Under the pieces are notes generated by a model that did not search any database, had not been told where the DNA came from, and saw nothing but the letters and a program-made list of their open reading frames with translations. 64,000 nt of DNA from Capsaspora owczarzaki ATCC 30864 (Eukaryota > Opisthokonta > Filasterea): the NCBI RefSeq assembly GCF_000151315.2, contig NW_011887301.1, forward strand, positions 348,728-412,727. The letters run 5' to 3'. Below, piece by piece: positions 43,654 to 55,220 of this stretch. The stretch's first letter is position 1. The number at the start of each line of letters is the position of its first letter. Position numbers and translations under genes: made by a program.

Positions 43654-45156
43654 AACTACTGCTGCTGCTGCAAGCCGGAGCCCAACCCGGAGCGCAACCA
43701 AAGCCAGAGCCACACACGATGCGCCAAAGGACAGATCGCGAGCATCGTCGTCGTCGTCCGCAGCTCCTCCAACACAAGCCATTCGCAAACCAAGCGCCGC
43801 GACCAAGACAGTCGCTGCGACAAGCAAACAGCAAGCTCCCAAGCCTGCAAAGTCAGCAACACGAACATTGTCTGCAGCGAGATCGGCCGCGCGACGACAG
43901 CCCGCTGACAGTGATGATGACGACATTGGATCCGACTCCATTCCACGCGTCGAGGCCGCCTTGTCCACGTCTGCAGCGCGCGACCGTGGTTTGCGCATTC
44001 TCAACGATGGCGCTCCAGTCTCCCAGCATGACCGTGTTGCCATTGCTGACTTGGAAACACACACAACTCCAATCACACGCGTACTGGTCGCGCCCTCGCG
44101 TTTCAAGCGCTGGGTTCCAATTGAAACGAGTCTCCAAGGTCGCGTCATTGATGCCCTTCGCACCGCTGCCCCAGCGGCGTCATTGCCCACCCAGCGCGCT
44201 AGTGAGACTGGCATCAACATTGAGAGCATCATTATGACATTGCGCTCGAAAGCCGAGCTAGTATTAAAAAGCATTGTCGCGCCTCGAGCCGACACTGTGC
44301 TGCGATTACCGCCAGGCCGGCAGTTGCAATTCAAGGTTTGACAGTGTTTCTTTTGATGGGTCTCCCCCCTTGGCATTGAAAGCTCACAACGCTGTACGTT
44401 GGTTGTTCGCAGGAATCCATGCTCCAAGCTGTCGATGAACTTGCGGATTCCGCCAAAGCTTTGGACAGAGCATTCTCAGGAGCTGAAAGGTATGGGTGGC
44501 TTGGACACTTTGCCAGTCTGCAACATGCCGCTCATTTGGTTTCGTTTTGCAGTGAAAGCTCCGATGCAGAGCGTCGTATCGATGACTTGCGTCGACAAAT
44601 TGCTGCCATCCCAGCTCAGATGGCCGCGCCTGCATATCAAGCCAAAGTGAGTTCCGAAAAGAACGGGGTCGAGGAGGTGGCAATTCATTGGTGTGATTCT
44701 GATTGATAATTGTGGTGGGACCATTCTTTTTTTTTTTTTGTTCAGCTTCACCCGTTGCTCAAAACTCCAATCGGCGAGGCCTCCCTCGTGCCCGACCAAG
44801 CGGCCATCGCTGCCAGCATGGTTGATGACGAACTATCGCTATTTCCCAGCCGCTCCACGGTATGCGACTGTTTTTGACTTGTTTTGTTTGAGCGCTGGTA
44901 TTGAAACCCTCACCAAATCTCTTTCACGATTCGTTTTGTGACATGATTTCCCCCCCCCCTCTTCCGTCCTTTTGCGCCCGGATCCCTTGTGTTGCTACAG
45001 AGCCGCAAAGCTGCTGAAGCCCGACGACAGTTTGTTGCGGAATTGTGCGAATCGGACAAGAATGGAAGAATTGAGCGACCAGCGTCTTTCAAAAAGCTAG
45101 CGGTGGATTCCACGCTGCGCCAGTTCGTGCAGCCAATGGACACGAGCTCTCCTTGA
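43376..45156 (+). CDS. CENP-Q-like coiled-coil protein (putative)
   Basis: Five exons: 43376-44335, 44413-44489, 44553-44646, 44746-44859, 45001-45156; in phase, 466 aa. Residues 1-200 are basic, Ser/Thr/Ala/Lys-rich and disordered. After about residue 240: RFKRWVPIETSLQGRVIDAL, resembling the W.PL..S......L start of CENP-Q, then ESIIMTLRSKAELVLKSIV, a predicted coiled coil (ESMLQAVDELADSAKALDRA and DAERRIDDLRRQIAAI) and LHPLLKTPIGEASLVPDQAA, which parallels the CENP-Q C-terminal segment with its P..Q..L pattern. The assignment rests on spaced similarity recalled from vertebrate CENP-Q and is tentative. The shared E2F-type promoter with RFC2 fits a cell-cycle gene. Other coiled-coil proteins cannot be excluded. 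Confidence 0.5.
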
Positions 45157-45349
45157 GGACTGCACGAGTTCGAGGTTACGGTTCGATTGAACATGCACAG
45201 TTAATACACAAACTCTATCGTTTCCCCCCTTCCTCCCAAACTTTGCCTTCCTCTTGCTGGCCTTTGTTTCCCATTTTATTTTTCGTGAATTACAATCTCC
45301 AGTGCAGTGCAGTCTCCTTAAATCACACACACTCCCAACAAAACAAAGC

Positions 45350-46769
45350 ATGGCACTACGGTCGTTGCTGGCAGCGGTCGCTGTCGGCGGTGCAGCGGCG
45401 GCCTTCTCTGCCGCGTCGTCCGTCACGAGCCCCGTCACGACGCACCTGGTGATGCCGCTCGTCCGCCTGCTCGATCCCGAGACGGCGCACGTCATGGCAG
45501 TGCGGGTGGCTGCGAGCGGCCTGCTGCCAACCACGCGCGCGGACGCCCACCCGAGCCTCGCGACGACCGTCTGGGGCAAGCAGTTCAGCAACCCGATCGG
45601 CCTGGCTGCCGGGTTTGACAAGCACGCCGACTGCATCGACGCCATGCTCGGCGTCGGCTTTGGCTTTGTCGAGATTGGCAGCGTCACGCCGGTCGCCCAG
45701 CCGGGAAACCCAAAGCCGCGCGTCTTCCGCTTGACCGACGACCGCGCAGTCATCAACCGATACGGGTTTAACAGCTTTGGCTTGGACTATGCCCACGATC
45801 GCCTGAGCGAGCGCGTCGCAGATCCGGCCGCCCGCGGATTCCAGTGAGTGGAAGGAGAGTGGATTGTGGTTGCTGTGGCCATTCTGAGCGATTCTGAGCG
45901 ATTCCGAGCCAGTATGAGCCAGTCTGAGCCCAGTCTGAGCCATTTCTCAGCGATTGATTTTGCATTGCATTTTGACCAATCATCTCTCTCACTCTCACTA
46001 ACCCTACTGCCTTTCCCTCCTACCCCCGTTTGTTGATGCTCCAAAAACACACAGACATGGCATTGTCGGCGTCAATCTGGGCAAAAACAAGACAACCGTG
46101 GACGCGGCAGACGATTACGTACAGGGCATCAACAAGCTGGGCAAGTTTGCCGACTACATTGTGGTCAACATTTCTTCGCCGAATACACCTGGTCTGCGGT
46201 CTCTGCAAGGCAAGCAAGAGCTGGGCGCGTTGATCGACCGCGTGCTTGTGGCGCGAGATCGGCTGGGCCTTCCCTCGCAGGCTTCTGCCGCTGTGCGTGG
46301 CCGCGTCCCTCCGCTGCTGGTCAAAATTGCCCCGGATCTCACTCCTGCCGACAAGGAAGACATTGCCTCCGTGCTGATGGACAAGAAGGTTGACGGCTTG
46401 ATTGTGTCCAACACCACCATCTCTCGCCCTGCCACTCTCAAGTCGCCCGCGTCCCTGACTCAAGAGACGGGTGGTTTGAGCGGCGCTCCGCTGCGTCAAC
46501 TTGCGACCGAAACCGTGCGCGACATGTACACGCTCACACAGGGCCGCTTGCCCATCATTGGCGTTGGCGGCGTCTCGACGGGTGACGACGCTTTTGAGAA
46601 GATCCTCGCCGGCGCTTCGCTGGTCCAGCTGTACTCGTCGATTGTCTACGACGGCCCAGGCATTGTGCCCAAGATTCAGTCGCGTCTTGCCGAGCTGCTT
46701 GCCGAGAACAGCTTCACCAGTGTTAGCGACGCTGTAGGCGCCGAGCACCGTGGCTTCCGTCGAAAGTGA
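45350..46769 (+). CDS. DHODH: dihydroorotate dehydrogenase (quinone), mitochondrial class 2
   Basis: Fourth step of pyrimidine synthesis, oxidising dihydroorotate with ubiquinone at the inner mitochondrial membrane. Exons 45350-45843 and 46055-46769, 402 aa. The N-terminus is Ala-rich and hydrophobic ([19 protein letters not shown]), as expected for the targeting/membrane segment, followed by the class 2 quinone-tunnel helices ([17 protein letters not shown]). Active-site and FMN motifs: [60 protein letters not shown] (catalytic Ser region), [17 protein letters not shown] and [15 protein letters not shown]. Intron 1 contains a GATTCTGAGC/AGTCTGAGCC minisatellite (about 45878-45945). AATAAA follows at about 46862. 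Confidence 0.96.
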
Positions 46770-47121
46770 TTCAGGGCTCGTGTGCTCTTGTCCGAATGCA
46801 AGCAGATACAGTTGCGTTGCTTTTTGCACTTCGTCCCGTTTCGTCCCCTTTTCCGCGCGGGAAATAAACCTTCACTTGTATTTTTCTCCACCAAACCCAC
46901 AACCGTTGATCAACTGCACGTCCGACACAAACTAAGGTCACTTCCAAAGGCAAGTACTTCAAGTTGAATGCAGTTTGCATCGAGGCGATGAATTCCCCAC
47001 TTGCCACTCTCCAACATCACCCGCCAACTTTGATATCGATTCAACTGCCTTGAATCTCACACTCTGAGATCCCCACCAGTCCTCCTTTTTTTGTTTCGTT
47101 GCTTCACTCAACTCCAACACA
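46770..47121. other. intergenic between DHODH and mL45
   Basis: No gene seen. Holds the DHODH 3'UTR with a polyadenylation signal near 46862 and the CT-rich upstream flank of the next plus-strand gene. Confidence 0.6.
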
Positions 47122-48431
47122 ATGCTCGTCCGATCTGCGTTGAATCCGCAGTCAACCGGCTCTGCTCTCCAGCTGCTGCTGCTGCTGCCGGTGGCGCCCA
47201 CTGCCGCTGCTGCTCGCATGCATGGCGGATCCGTCGCTCAGCGGATCCACTTCCGCAGCCAGTCCTCGGCTTCAGCTTCAGCTTCTGCTTCTGCTTCTGC
47301 GCTTGCTGTTCACATGGCAGCACGAGGACGCGGTCGTCTTGGCTCCAACAACCCCATCCAGACCACCACTCTGGCCACTCTGACCACTCTCAATGCTCTC
47401 GCTGCTGCTACTACTGCTCTCACTGCTCACGCTCGAGCCCTGCACTCGCAGTCGACGCCCGCGCTCGCACGCCCCGGCCGCTTGAATCCGCTCGTCGCGC
47501 AGTCGCTCTCGGCGTCCATGTCGGGCGGCCTCATCCTCTCCAAGGACATCCCCGTCGGTCCGCAGCCGCCGCTGTACACGCTTGCTGGCCTCAAGTCGCG
47601 CTGGAACCGGCTTCGGCGGCGTGTCCAAAACTTTGGCAGGTGCTCAATCACAATCACAATCTCACGTCAACGTTGTCGCTTTTGACTCAACGTTCCGACA
47701 AACTCACCTTGTGCGATTTTTTTGGTATAGTGCTGCATATCTGAGAAAGCTGGATGGCGAGTTTGGACGTGCGACGTTCGCACCGATTGCTCAGACGCTT
47801 GCGAACGAAATCACCACCTGCGTTGCGACGTACGTCTGAGATGGTTTGCTTTGACACTGGCAGCTCACGCACGACTAATCCCCCTTCATCAACGGCATCA
47901 ATGACTTTGACATCGACAGTGGCCAGCATACTCGTCTCCAGGCGTTGACTTCACAGCGATTCTACGAGGTAAGAAACGACTTGATTGTTGGCAGAGTTTT
48001 CCTTGTCATTCTTGCAGTGTTTTCTCAGCGCCTCTACCTCCCACGCATTGTTTGTAGCAACTCAAGAAGGCTCCCAAATCACCCACTGGCGCTCCTATCA
48101 TCGAGCAGGTCGACAAGCCAAAGATTGTCAGCATTCAGCTTGTGAACGCCACTGCGCAAACCATGCTGGCCCAAGTCACTGTGGAATTGTCGCAAAAAGA
48201 GGTAAGGGCTTGGCTCGCACATAAAGTGAACAGCTGGCCGAGTGCAAAAGACTTTTGCTGACAACTCTTTGTCCACGGTAGAACGGCCACCACGCCTTCA
48301 AGTACCCTGTTTTTGAGCGACAGCTTCGATTGGACGCGTCCAAGACCCAAGCACTCTCTTGCACTCCATGGATTGTGATTGGCAAGGTGGATCCTCCGAC
48401 CGAACCCATCACCACCACCACTTCTCAATAG
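47122..48431 (+). CDS. mitochondrial large-ribosomal protein mL45 / MBA1-like (Tim44-like fold)
   Basis: Membrane-anchoring protein of the mitochondrial ribosome. Exons 47122-47639, 47731-47829, 47920-47968 (49 nt), 48058-48201, 48282-48431; in phase, 319 aa. A long basic, Ala/Ser-rich targeting region occupies the first 150 residues. The conserved part starts at SRWNRLRRRVQNFG (compare KRLRRRV in mL45) and continues with ATFAPIAQTLANEITTC, RLQALTSQRFYEQLKK, KIVSIQLVNATAQTMLAQVTV, and the C-terminal YPVFERQLRLD...PWIVIGKVDPP, equivalent to the FEKQL...W...PPW end of mL45. The acceptor at 47919 was picked because nearer CAGs give a stop. The family call is by spaced motifs, hence moderate confidence. 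Confidence 0.65.
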
Positions 48432-48603
48432 CGATGCTTCTCAATACAGCTGTTTGGGTTGCCTTTCTTTCTTTTTCCAGACTTTCTTTCTGCCACAGAA
48501 TTCCTTTTTTTTTGCTCAGTCAATAGACAAGAGGAAGCAAATCTATTTAATCACACAGAAAAATCAACAAAGCGATTCGCAAAAAGATGGCGGACTTGGT
48601 CTT

Positions 48604-50869
48604 CTACTTGCCGCCCTTCTTCTTCTTCTTGCCACCCTTCTTTGCCGTGGCGATGGGAGCAGCCGACGCGGAAGCGGCATTCGCGCCTTCGTCGTCATCG
48701 TCCTTTTCAGGTGCATCAGCAGTGGTTTCGGCAGCTGCAGGGGTCTCGACAGTGGCAGGGGTTTCAGGCGCAGGAGCCTCCGAAGCAGCAGCAGCAGCAG
48801 TAGGTTCAGGCTGCGATGGCTCAGGAAGTGATACTTCAGCCTCGGGTTGAGGAGCAGCAACATCAGCAGGAGCAGCAGCAGCAGCGGTCGTGTCTGGCGC
48901 TTCAATCTTCTCCGGCTCGCTCGCTTTCTCTTCAACGGGGGCTGCTGCAGGTTCGTCAGGCAGAGTAGGTGTGGCGATCGGAGCAGGCGTGCTCGCTGCA
49001 GGCGTGCTTGAGGCCGGAGTGTCAACCATCGGGCTTCGAACCACAGGCACCGGCGATTCGATGACGGGCGCGACGTTGGCAACTTTGGTCACTGGTTTGG
49101 ACTGCAAGGGCTTCTTGGACGCGGCAAGCGGCGTGCTCTGCTGCGATGAAGTCGACAACGACGACGAAGCTAGTGAGCTCGTGTCGTCCATCGAGCGGGA
49201 GTCGGTCGACAAGTCGGCGTAAAAGTCTTGCAACGCGGACTGATCGACCAAGTCCGCAATCGAGACTTCGGCAACCGCTGTTGAGGGTTGCTCGGTCTTT
49301 GAGCGGGCGCCGTCAAGGAGAACTGTGTCAAATTGGGTGGGAGAGGGTGTGAGCTCACACGACAAAATCAAAAGTTTTGAGGTATCCATAAAAATGCAGC
49401 CAGCCCACGACTCACCCGGTGCCATGCTGCCCGTTTGCTTGTACATGAGCAAGTCCAATGTAGCCTGGTCAGAGTAGGCCTTGTGCTTCTCGGACAGGAA
49501 GGCTTGCTCTTGTTTGATCTTTTGATCCTCGGCGCGCTTCGCCTTGTCCTCCTGCTGTTGAAAGTGCGCAATAATGCTCCTCTGGTGATCGATCTGGTCA
49601 CAGAGGACTTCCAGCTCATCCAGAGCGGACTGCACGGCAACAAACTGGTCGCTCAATTGAGCTGGAGATGCGGGAAGGAGAGTTGAGTGAAGTTGGCGCG
49701 AGGAAACAGCAAAAAAAAAAAAAAAAAAAGTCTCAACGCTGACATCCAAACAAAACTCACTTGCGGACTGGTGAATGCCGTCCAAGCTCATGCCAATGAC
49801 ACCGAGCGTCGCAGCTTGCTTTTGGAAGTTTTTCATCCCGTCGTGCCTTGCTTGGCACTGAGTGATGATGGCTGCAAGGAAGTCGTCGGCAGTCTGTACT
49901 CCAGATAGCAAGCAAAACATGCACAGGTGAATATCCAGCTCACACGAGACCACCAGCAGCAGCAACATCGACAAGGTATGCAAAAAAAAAAAAGCAGCTT
50001 GGCTTGGACCAGCTTTTACCTTTGCTTTGGTGGAGGTCTCGAGAAGCAGGCTATGAATTGTCACCCAATCGCGTTCGAATCTACACCATTGACCAAAAGT
50101 CAGAACGAGTCCAACTGTGAGCTTTTGCAGCGAGATCCAAAGGGTTGAGCCAAAAGTTTTGATTCGAAACTGACTGAATGGCAATTTCCGATCCTGCGTC
50201 GACCGAGACGTGATCCAGCGAGCTGCCCAGACAAAGAGCAATCAAACGTGAGTTTGCAGAACATTCCAGAGTACATCAATGGGATGATGAATGGTGAAGT
50301 CATCCCACTGGACGGCGCTCAATGGACGGTGACTGAGCAGCTGACTGAGCATAGGAGCGCGCTCCACACCAAGCAAGCAAGCAAGCAGCCCGGTCGCCCC
50401 AGCACAACTTGCTTGAGATTGAAGCAAAGAACACCTGCTTCGTCTCGTTGTGGTCTGTACCTCGAGTCGCCGCCGACGGGAATCAGATTGTCGAGCTCGG
50501 ACTTGATGGTGCTCAGCGACAGCTTCTTGACCTTGCTCAGGTTGTCCTCGATCGACTGGCGCCTGTGCACGAGAAGAGACACACACACACGCATACATAA
50601 CAAGAAGACATGCAGCGTTGAGAAGAACGCGCGCGAGTGTGGTGGTGGTGGTTGGGGGGGGGGGAAGAGCGACAATGCCAATCCATACAAAAAGGCCCAA
50701 TGCAAATCCACACAAAATGCAACCTCTTCTTCAACAATCACCGCCAATCGAATTACTGCCACAAGGCTACCCGTCGTGATCTTTAGTATTAACAAAGCTA
50801 GACTTACCCAGAGTTCAGCGACGCTTGAATGTTGCCGAAAAAGGCGCCAATCTTTTTGATGGCTGCCAT
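48604..50869 (-). CDS. dysbindin-like BLOC-1 subunit
   Basis: BLOC-1 works in biogenesis of lysosome-related organelles and endosomal sorting. Six exons: 50808-50869, 50461-50562, 50020-50080, 49761-49893, 49416-49661, 48604-49322; in phase, 440 aa. N-terminal helices (MAAIKKIGAFFGNIQASLNS), then RFERDWVTIHSLL, a long coiled coil (VQSALDELEVLCDQIDHQRS through KRAEDQKIKQEQAFLSEKH), and the dysbindin signature SIADLVDQSALQDFYAD, matching the D..DQ.AL..F segment of animal dysbindins. The last 200 residues are Ala/Pro/Glu-rich and disordered, with an unusual Lys/Gly end (KKGGKKKKKGGK). Assignment rests on the coiled-coil plus signature order. Confidence 0.72.
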
Positions 50870-51029
50870 TTCTGAGATGATAAGAAAAAAAGATAGAGTG
50901 ACAAAGACACATTACTTGGGGTAATAAAATATAACATGATGCATACGGTCATGGCAAGCAACAACAACCACAGAGCACGACGACTTGATTAGCATTGTCA
51001 AGGTCTGAATATCAATTTCTGCTTCTTGT

Positions 51030-52910
51030 TCAGACTTGCACTCGTTGTCCCTTGCGCAGAGTCGCCATATCAGCAGCAAAACGCTTGTGGATGGCAATGG
51101 GATCGCGCGACATGGATACTCGAATGCCCTGCGCTGCAACACGGTCGCGAATATCCACGCCGATCGGCAGGGTCGAGTGGATTTCTAGGGAATCCAGCTC
51201 ACCGGGCTGGACAATTTTGGCAGTGCCGTTCTGCAAGTGCTTCATGGCACACCAGGCAATCATGACAGCATTGTCGGTGCAGAGGTGGCGTGGTGGCGTC
51301 ACTAACGGGATGCCTTGACTGCGAACAAGGGCCGCAAGGGATTCTCGCAGTTGCGTGTTGGCGGTGACACCTCCGCCAAGCACCAGCGCTCGAGGCGGCT
51401 TGAATCCCAATGCTGCGCATGCAAGGAAGGCGCGCATGCATCGCTGCGAAATGTGCCGAACCGCAGCGCTCAGCAAGGAGGCGGCAATATCGGCTGCACC
51501 GGGGACGCCCGTGGCAGGGCTCTGTGTTGTGCTGGTCGGCGGCGCTGTTGTGGGCTGCACCTCTTGCTTGGACTGCAGCCGGGGCGAGGCGCGCTGCTGC
51601 ACACGCCGGACCAGTTGCAAATCGGGACGCAGGACCAGTGTAGGGTCGAAGCGCTCCTTGCTCTGGGCACGAAGAAACTCGACTGGATCGTGCCCGTGAT
51701 CCATCAGCGACTTTGTGATGGCGCGATGGACGCTGGCCTTGAGACCGGTGAACGAGACGTCGCAGTTGAGCCGGTTGGCCATGATGTCTGGGAACTCGAA
51801 TGCGTTCGGGTCGCCAGTCAGGGCTAGACGTTCGAGCGCAGCTCCGGCACTGCCGCCCTGAGCCACGTCAGTGACGAGCGTACGCGCCATCTTGTCAAGC
51901 GCGTCTCCGGGCGCGTCGTCCAGCGCCTTGCCGAGGAGCTTGTACTCGTTCAAGCCGGCCACGTACAAGAGTTGGAAGTCACCTCCACTTGCCAACAGCG
52001 CCAGATAGGGAAACTGCAGCTGTGGTTCTGTCAAGGTCGCAGTGAGAATGTGCGCCTCATGGTGATGCACCGGCACCACAGGGAGTTGGTGGTCGCGAGC
52101 AAGCTGGGTGACGACCTCGCGTCCTTTGAGCAGGCACGAAGCAATCCCAGGTGCATACGAGTAAGCGAGAAAGTTGACGTCACTCATCGCCTTCCCGCTG
52201 ACAGCTAGCACATCTTTGCACACTGTTGGCAGATGGGTAACGTGGTGTTGCATCGCATGCAGCGGATGCACTCCGCCCTGCCGAACGAGCGCACTCCACG
52301 CGCTGGACACGCCTTCCCCAAGCACGGCCGCTGCAAATTCCTCTGGGTGTGTCGGCTGGGCTTCGGCAGGTTGTGCTTCTGGCTGCGATTCAGGCGGATT
52401 GGCAGCTGGAGTTGCTCGAGTGTCTGGCGGCGGTTGTGATGGGTTGCGTGCAGCAAACCCGGCGCCAGTCAGCCGAATGGTCAATGGGTGATACGGGTAG
52501 ACTTTGGCCTTGTTCCCAGAGCTCTTGCTGGACTGAGTGCCGGCTTCATCGAGAGCGAGGATTGCGGCTGCAGAGTCATCGCATGTCGACTCGATGCCCA
52601 TCACGACCAGCAGCTTGCGATCGGAAGCAGCAGCAGCAGTAGCAATGACAGTAGAATCACAATAAGCATCCGATGGAGATGCCACCGTGCGCGAGTCCGA
52701 GCGTGGTGCCGTCGACAGTGATCGGCATTGTAAGCCAAGAGATGGAGCAGCAGCACCAGCATGATGGCGGCCACTCAGTCCACTCAGTCCACTCAGTGTG
52801 GATGACGACGACCCTGACGCTTGAGCTTGAGCTTGTGCGCTGCAGCTGGATCTCGATACCAGCGCACGGATGGACTGCAGCAGCATTGACGGGCAGACGT
52901 GCACTCGCAT
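51030..52910 (-). CDS. OSGEPL1: mitochondrial tRNA N6-threonylcarbamoyladenosine synthase (TsaD/Qri7/OSGEPL1)
   Basis: Transfers the threonylcarbamoyl group to A37 of ANN-decoding tRNAs in mitochondria. Intronless, 626 aa from ATG 52910 (the frame extends upstream without another ATG). N-terminal 110 residues are Ser/Arg-rich, consistent with mitochondrial targeting. ASKHA-fold motifs: VVMGIESTCDDSAAAIL, the metal-binding HHHEAHILTA, LLASGGDFQLLYV, DDAPGDALDKMAR, CDVSFTGLKASVHR, LVLGGGVTANTQLRESL and HLCTDNAVMIAWCAM. It is far longer than typical members (about 400 aa) because of two Pro/Gln/Ala-rich inserts, one after LTIRLTGAGFAARN and one after LVRRVQQRA. Head-to-head with Pelota, 161 bp apart. 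Confidence 0.93.
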   Translation of the reverse strand: MRVHVCPSMLLQSIRALVSRSSCSAQAQAQASGSSSSTLSGLSGLSGRHHAGAAAPSLGLQCRSLSTAPRSDSRTVASPSDAYCDSTVIATAAAASDRKLLVVMGIESTCDDSAAAILALDEAGTQSSKSSGNKAKVYPYHPLTIRLTGAGFAARNPSQPPPDTRATPAANPPESQPEAQPAEAQPTHPEEFAAAVLGEGVSSAWSALVRQGGVHPLHAMQHHVTHLPTVCKDVLAVSGKAMSDVNFLAYSYAPGIASCLLKGREVVTQLARDHQLPVVPVHHHEAHILTATLTEPQLQFPYLALLASGGDFQLLYVAGLNEYKLLGKALDDAPGDALDKMARTLVTDVAQGGSAGAALERLALTGDPNAFEFPDIMANRLNCDVSFTGLKASVHRAITKSLMDHGHDPVEFLRAQSKERFDPTLVLRPDLQLVRRVQQRASPRLQSKQEVQPTTAPPTSTTQSPATGVPGAADIAASLLSAAVRHISQRCMRAFLACAALGFKPPRALVLGGGVTANTQLRESLAALVRSQGIPLVTPPRHLCTDNAVMIAWCAMKHLQNGTAKIVQPGELDSLEIHSTLPIGVDIRDRVAAQGIRVSMSRDPIAIHKRFAADMATLRKGQRVQV

Positions 52911-53071
52911 TGGCACTTTTGCTGCTGAGAACAACGGCGACTGAGCAGCCTGCAAATCTTAACACTAAAGAAATCTCAGACTCTCAGACAATGTTCTCAG
53001 CTCTTCAATAAACTAAACTCAGTCCTTCTTTTTTTATTTTTGTTTTCAGTGTATTTTCATTTTCTCAGCGA
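52911..53071. promoter_or_regulatory. compact bidirectional promoter, OSGEPL1 / Pelota
   Basis: Only 161 bp separate the two ATGs. It contains TCTCAGACTCTCAGACAATG-type direct repeats near 52974-52995 and a T-rich leader before Pelota. No known motif is identified. Confidence 0.5.
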
Positions 53072-55002
53072 ATGCGGTTGCTGAAGCGTGAGATTGAGCG
53101 CGATCAGACTGGCTCGGTGCTGCTGCTGCCGGAGGAGGCAGAGGACATGTGGCACGCGTACAACCTCATTGCAGTCGGCGACAAGCTGCGTGCGTCCACC
53201 GTCCGGTACAGTGCCAAAAAACATCGAGAGAGAGCGAGGCAGCGAGGCAGAGAGGACTTGGACGTTGTGCAATGGCAGTGGCGCTGGGCTCTTTGCTCTA
53301 TGTGCACTCACTCACTCACTCACTTGGTCATTCACTTACTCTTCATTGATTTTTTTGGGTCATCTGGATTTGGGGGGGGGCGTTCCAAATGGTCTCTCGC
53401 TTGTGGTGGGCTTCGTCGAGTAGCCGCGTCCAGTCAGAGTCAAACACAGGCTCAGTCGAGTCCAACCGCGTCCGAGTCACTCTGACGGTCGAGATCGAGT
53501 CCGTTCAATACGATGTCAAGGCATGCACTCTGCGCATCAACGGAAGAAACGTCGAGGAAAACGACTTTGTCCGAGTACGAATGGTCCATCCAGAAGCAAT
53601 GTCAAAATGTCAAGCCGTTTTACTCACTCACACGCACATATTGATCAAACCATATTGCACGCCATTAGATGGGTGCGTATCACACGATCGATTTGGAGCT
53701 GAATCGAAAGTTCCAGCTCTCAAAGACAGAGTGGGACATTATCAGCCTCGAGCGCATTGACATGGCTTGCGACGTGAAACAATCCGCCGACGTTGCTGCA
53801 GTTCTGATGCAAGAAGGTAGAGCAGCTGCTCTGAGTCATACTCTTGGTGCTTCTTTTTGAGCGTCTGGTGGCGGTGAAGCTTGATGTGATGGCGAAGCAT
53901 TCAATTTCTTGCTCTTGGTCGACAGGATTTGCATGCGTGTGCCTCGTAACTTCGAGCATGACGATCGTACGAGCCCGGATAGAAGCGGCAGTTCCGCGCA
54001 AGCGAAAAGGCAGCGCTACGCAACACGATAAAGTCAGGATTTCACGCGTGAAGTGCTCCCCGTCCCATTCTCACGCTAAACTTTTTGTGTTGCTGTTGTG
54101 CACGACACCAGGCCCTGGACAGATTTTTCGAATCGACCATGCAGGCGATTTTGCATCACGTCGACTTTTCCATTGTCAAGTGCGTGTTGATTGGAAGCCC
54201 AGGCTTTGTTAAGGTTGGTGAAAAAAATCTTTCGTACCCAAACACCAACCCAAGCGCTCTCATGCTCGTCTCATTGACTTGACTGTCCCTTCCACACAAA
54301 CACACAAAACGTTGACAGGACCAATTTGCCGAGTACATGTTTGCCCAGGCAATCAAGCAAGAAATCAAAGTTTTGAGCGAAAACCGCTCAAAGTTCCTCC
54401 TGGTGCACGCCTCCTCTGGCCACAAACACGCTCTGACAGAGTTGTTGACAGATCCTGCAGTCACCGCCCGTTTGGCTGACACGAAGGCCGCCAGCGAGGT
54501 GAAGGCGCTCGACAGCTTTTTCGACATGTTGAACAAGGACCCCGATCGCGCCTTCTACGGCTATCCTCATGTGCACCAGGCCGACGAGCAGAATGCGATT
54601 GAGACATTGTTGGTCTCTGATGAACTCTTTCGGTAGGAGCCTGTTGAGCGACAGAGATGGTTGCCTATTTCTGTGCAAACACCAACAATCAACTGTCTCT
54701 TTGTCCGCTTCTGCCACACACAGGTCACAAGATTTGGAAACACGACGAAAGTACGTTCGTCTTGTCGAAAATGTCAAAGCCAATGGCGGAGTTGTTCGCA
54801 TCTTTTCCAGCCTCCACGTCTCGGGCGAACGTACGTTTTTTTGTTTCTCGACGTCAGAATTTTGATTGCGATTCTTTGTCCGTTTCTCTCACTCGTTGCT
54901 CTTTCAGAACTCTCGAATCTCTCAGGCATTGCGGCCATCCTACGCTTCCCAGTGCCTGAAATCGACCACGATGATGCTCATGACGACCACCACGAGCAGT
55001 AG
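53072..55002 (+). CDS. PELO: Pelota (Dom34), mRNA surveillance factor
   Basis: With Hbs1 it rescues stalled ribosomes in no-go and non-stop decay. Eight exons: 53072-53205, 53424-53574, 53669-53816, 53926-54032, 54112-54213, 54319-54632, 54724-54830, 54908-55002; all in phase, 385 aa, the usual family length. Conserved blocks: MRLLKREIERDQTGSVLLL, PEEAEDMWHAYNLIAVGD (domain 1), SNTGSVESNRVRVTLTVE, MGAYHTIDLELNRKF, CDVKQSADVAAVLMQEG, AAVPRKRKGSATQHD (the PRKRKG loop), LIGSPGFVK, FLLVHASSGHKHAL, SDTKAASEVKALD-like DTKAASEVKALDSFF, DRAFYG, RIFSSLHVSGEQL and an acidic His-rich tail. As expected it lacks the GGQ motif of eRF1. The exon 2 acceptor (TAG at 53423) is unusual but restores phase. Confidence 0.96.
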
Positions 55003-55220
55003 CTCATCCAGTCAAATTTTGGGTTGGCTTTCTTGATTTCGCGAACGTTTCAGGGCAATTTGAGCTTCAGTAATAATATTGGTTCAACAAATTCAAAAAT
55101 ACATTCGCAACTAACGATCAATACCACCCACCCCAGCAAGAACAACAACCGACACACACTCACTCGCACCACAGAGGAATAACAATGCATCGAAAAAAAA
55201 AAGATTTGGATGAAGCACGC
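55003..55220. other. intergenic, convergent 3' ends
   Basis: No gene seen; AT-rich, holding 3'UTRs of Pelota and the F-box/WD40 gene. The final residues of the minus-strand gene are at 55221. Confidence 0.6.

Noticed and set aside
43339-44427. 362-codon open frame on the minus strand
   Set aside because: Exactly antisense to exon 1 of the CENP-Q-like gene, whose splice phases and downstream exons agree. The antisense frame is a by-product of Ala/Ser/Thr-rich codon bias.
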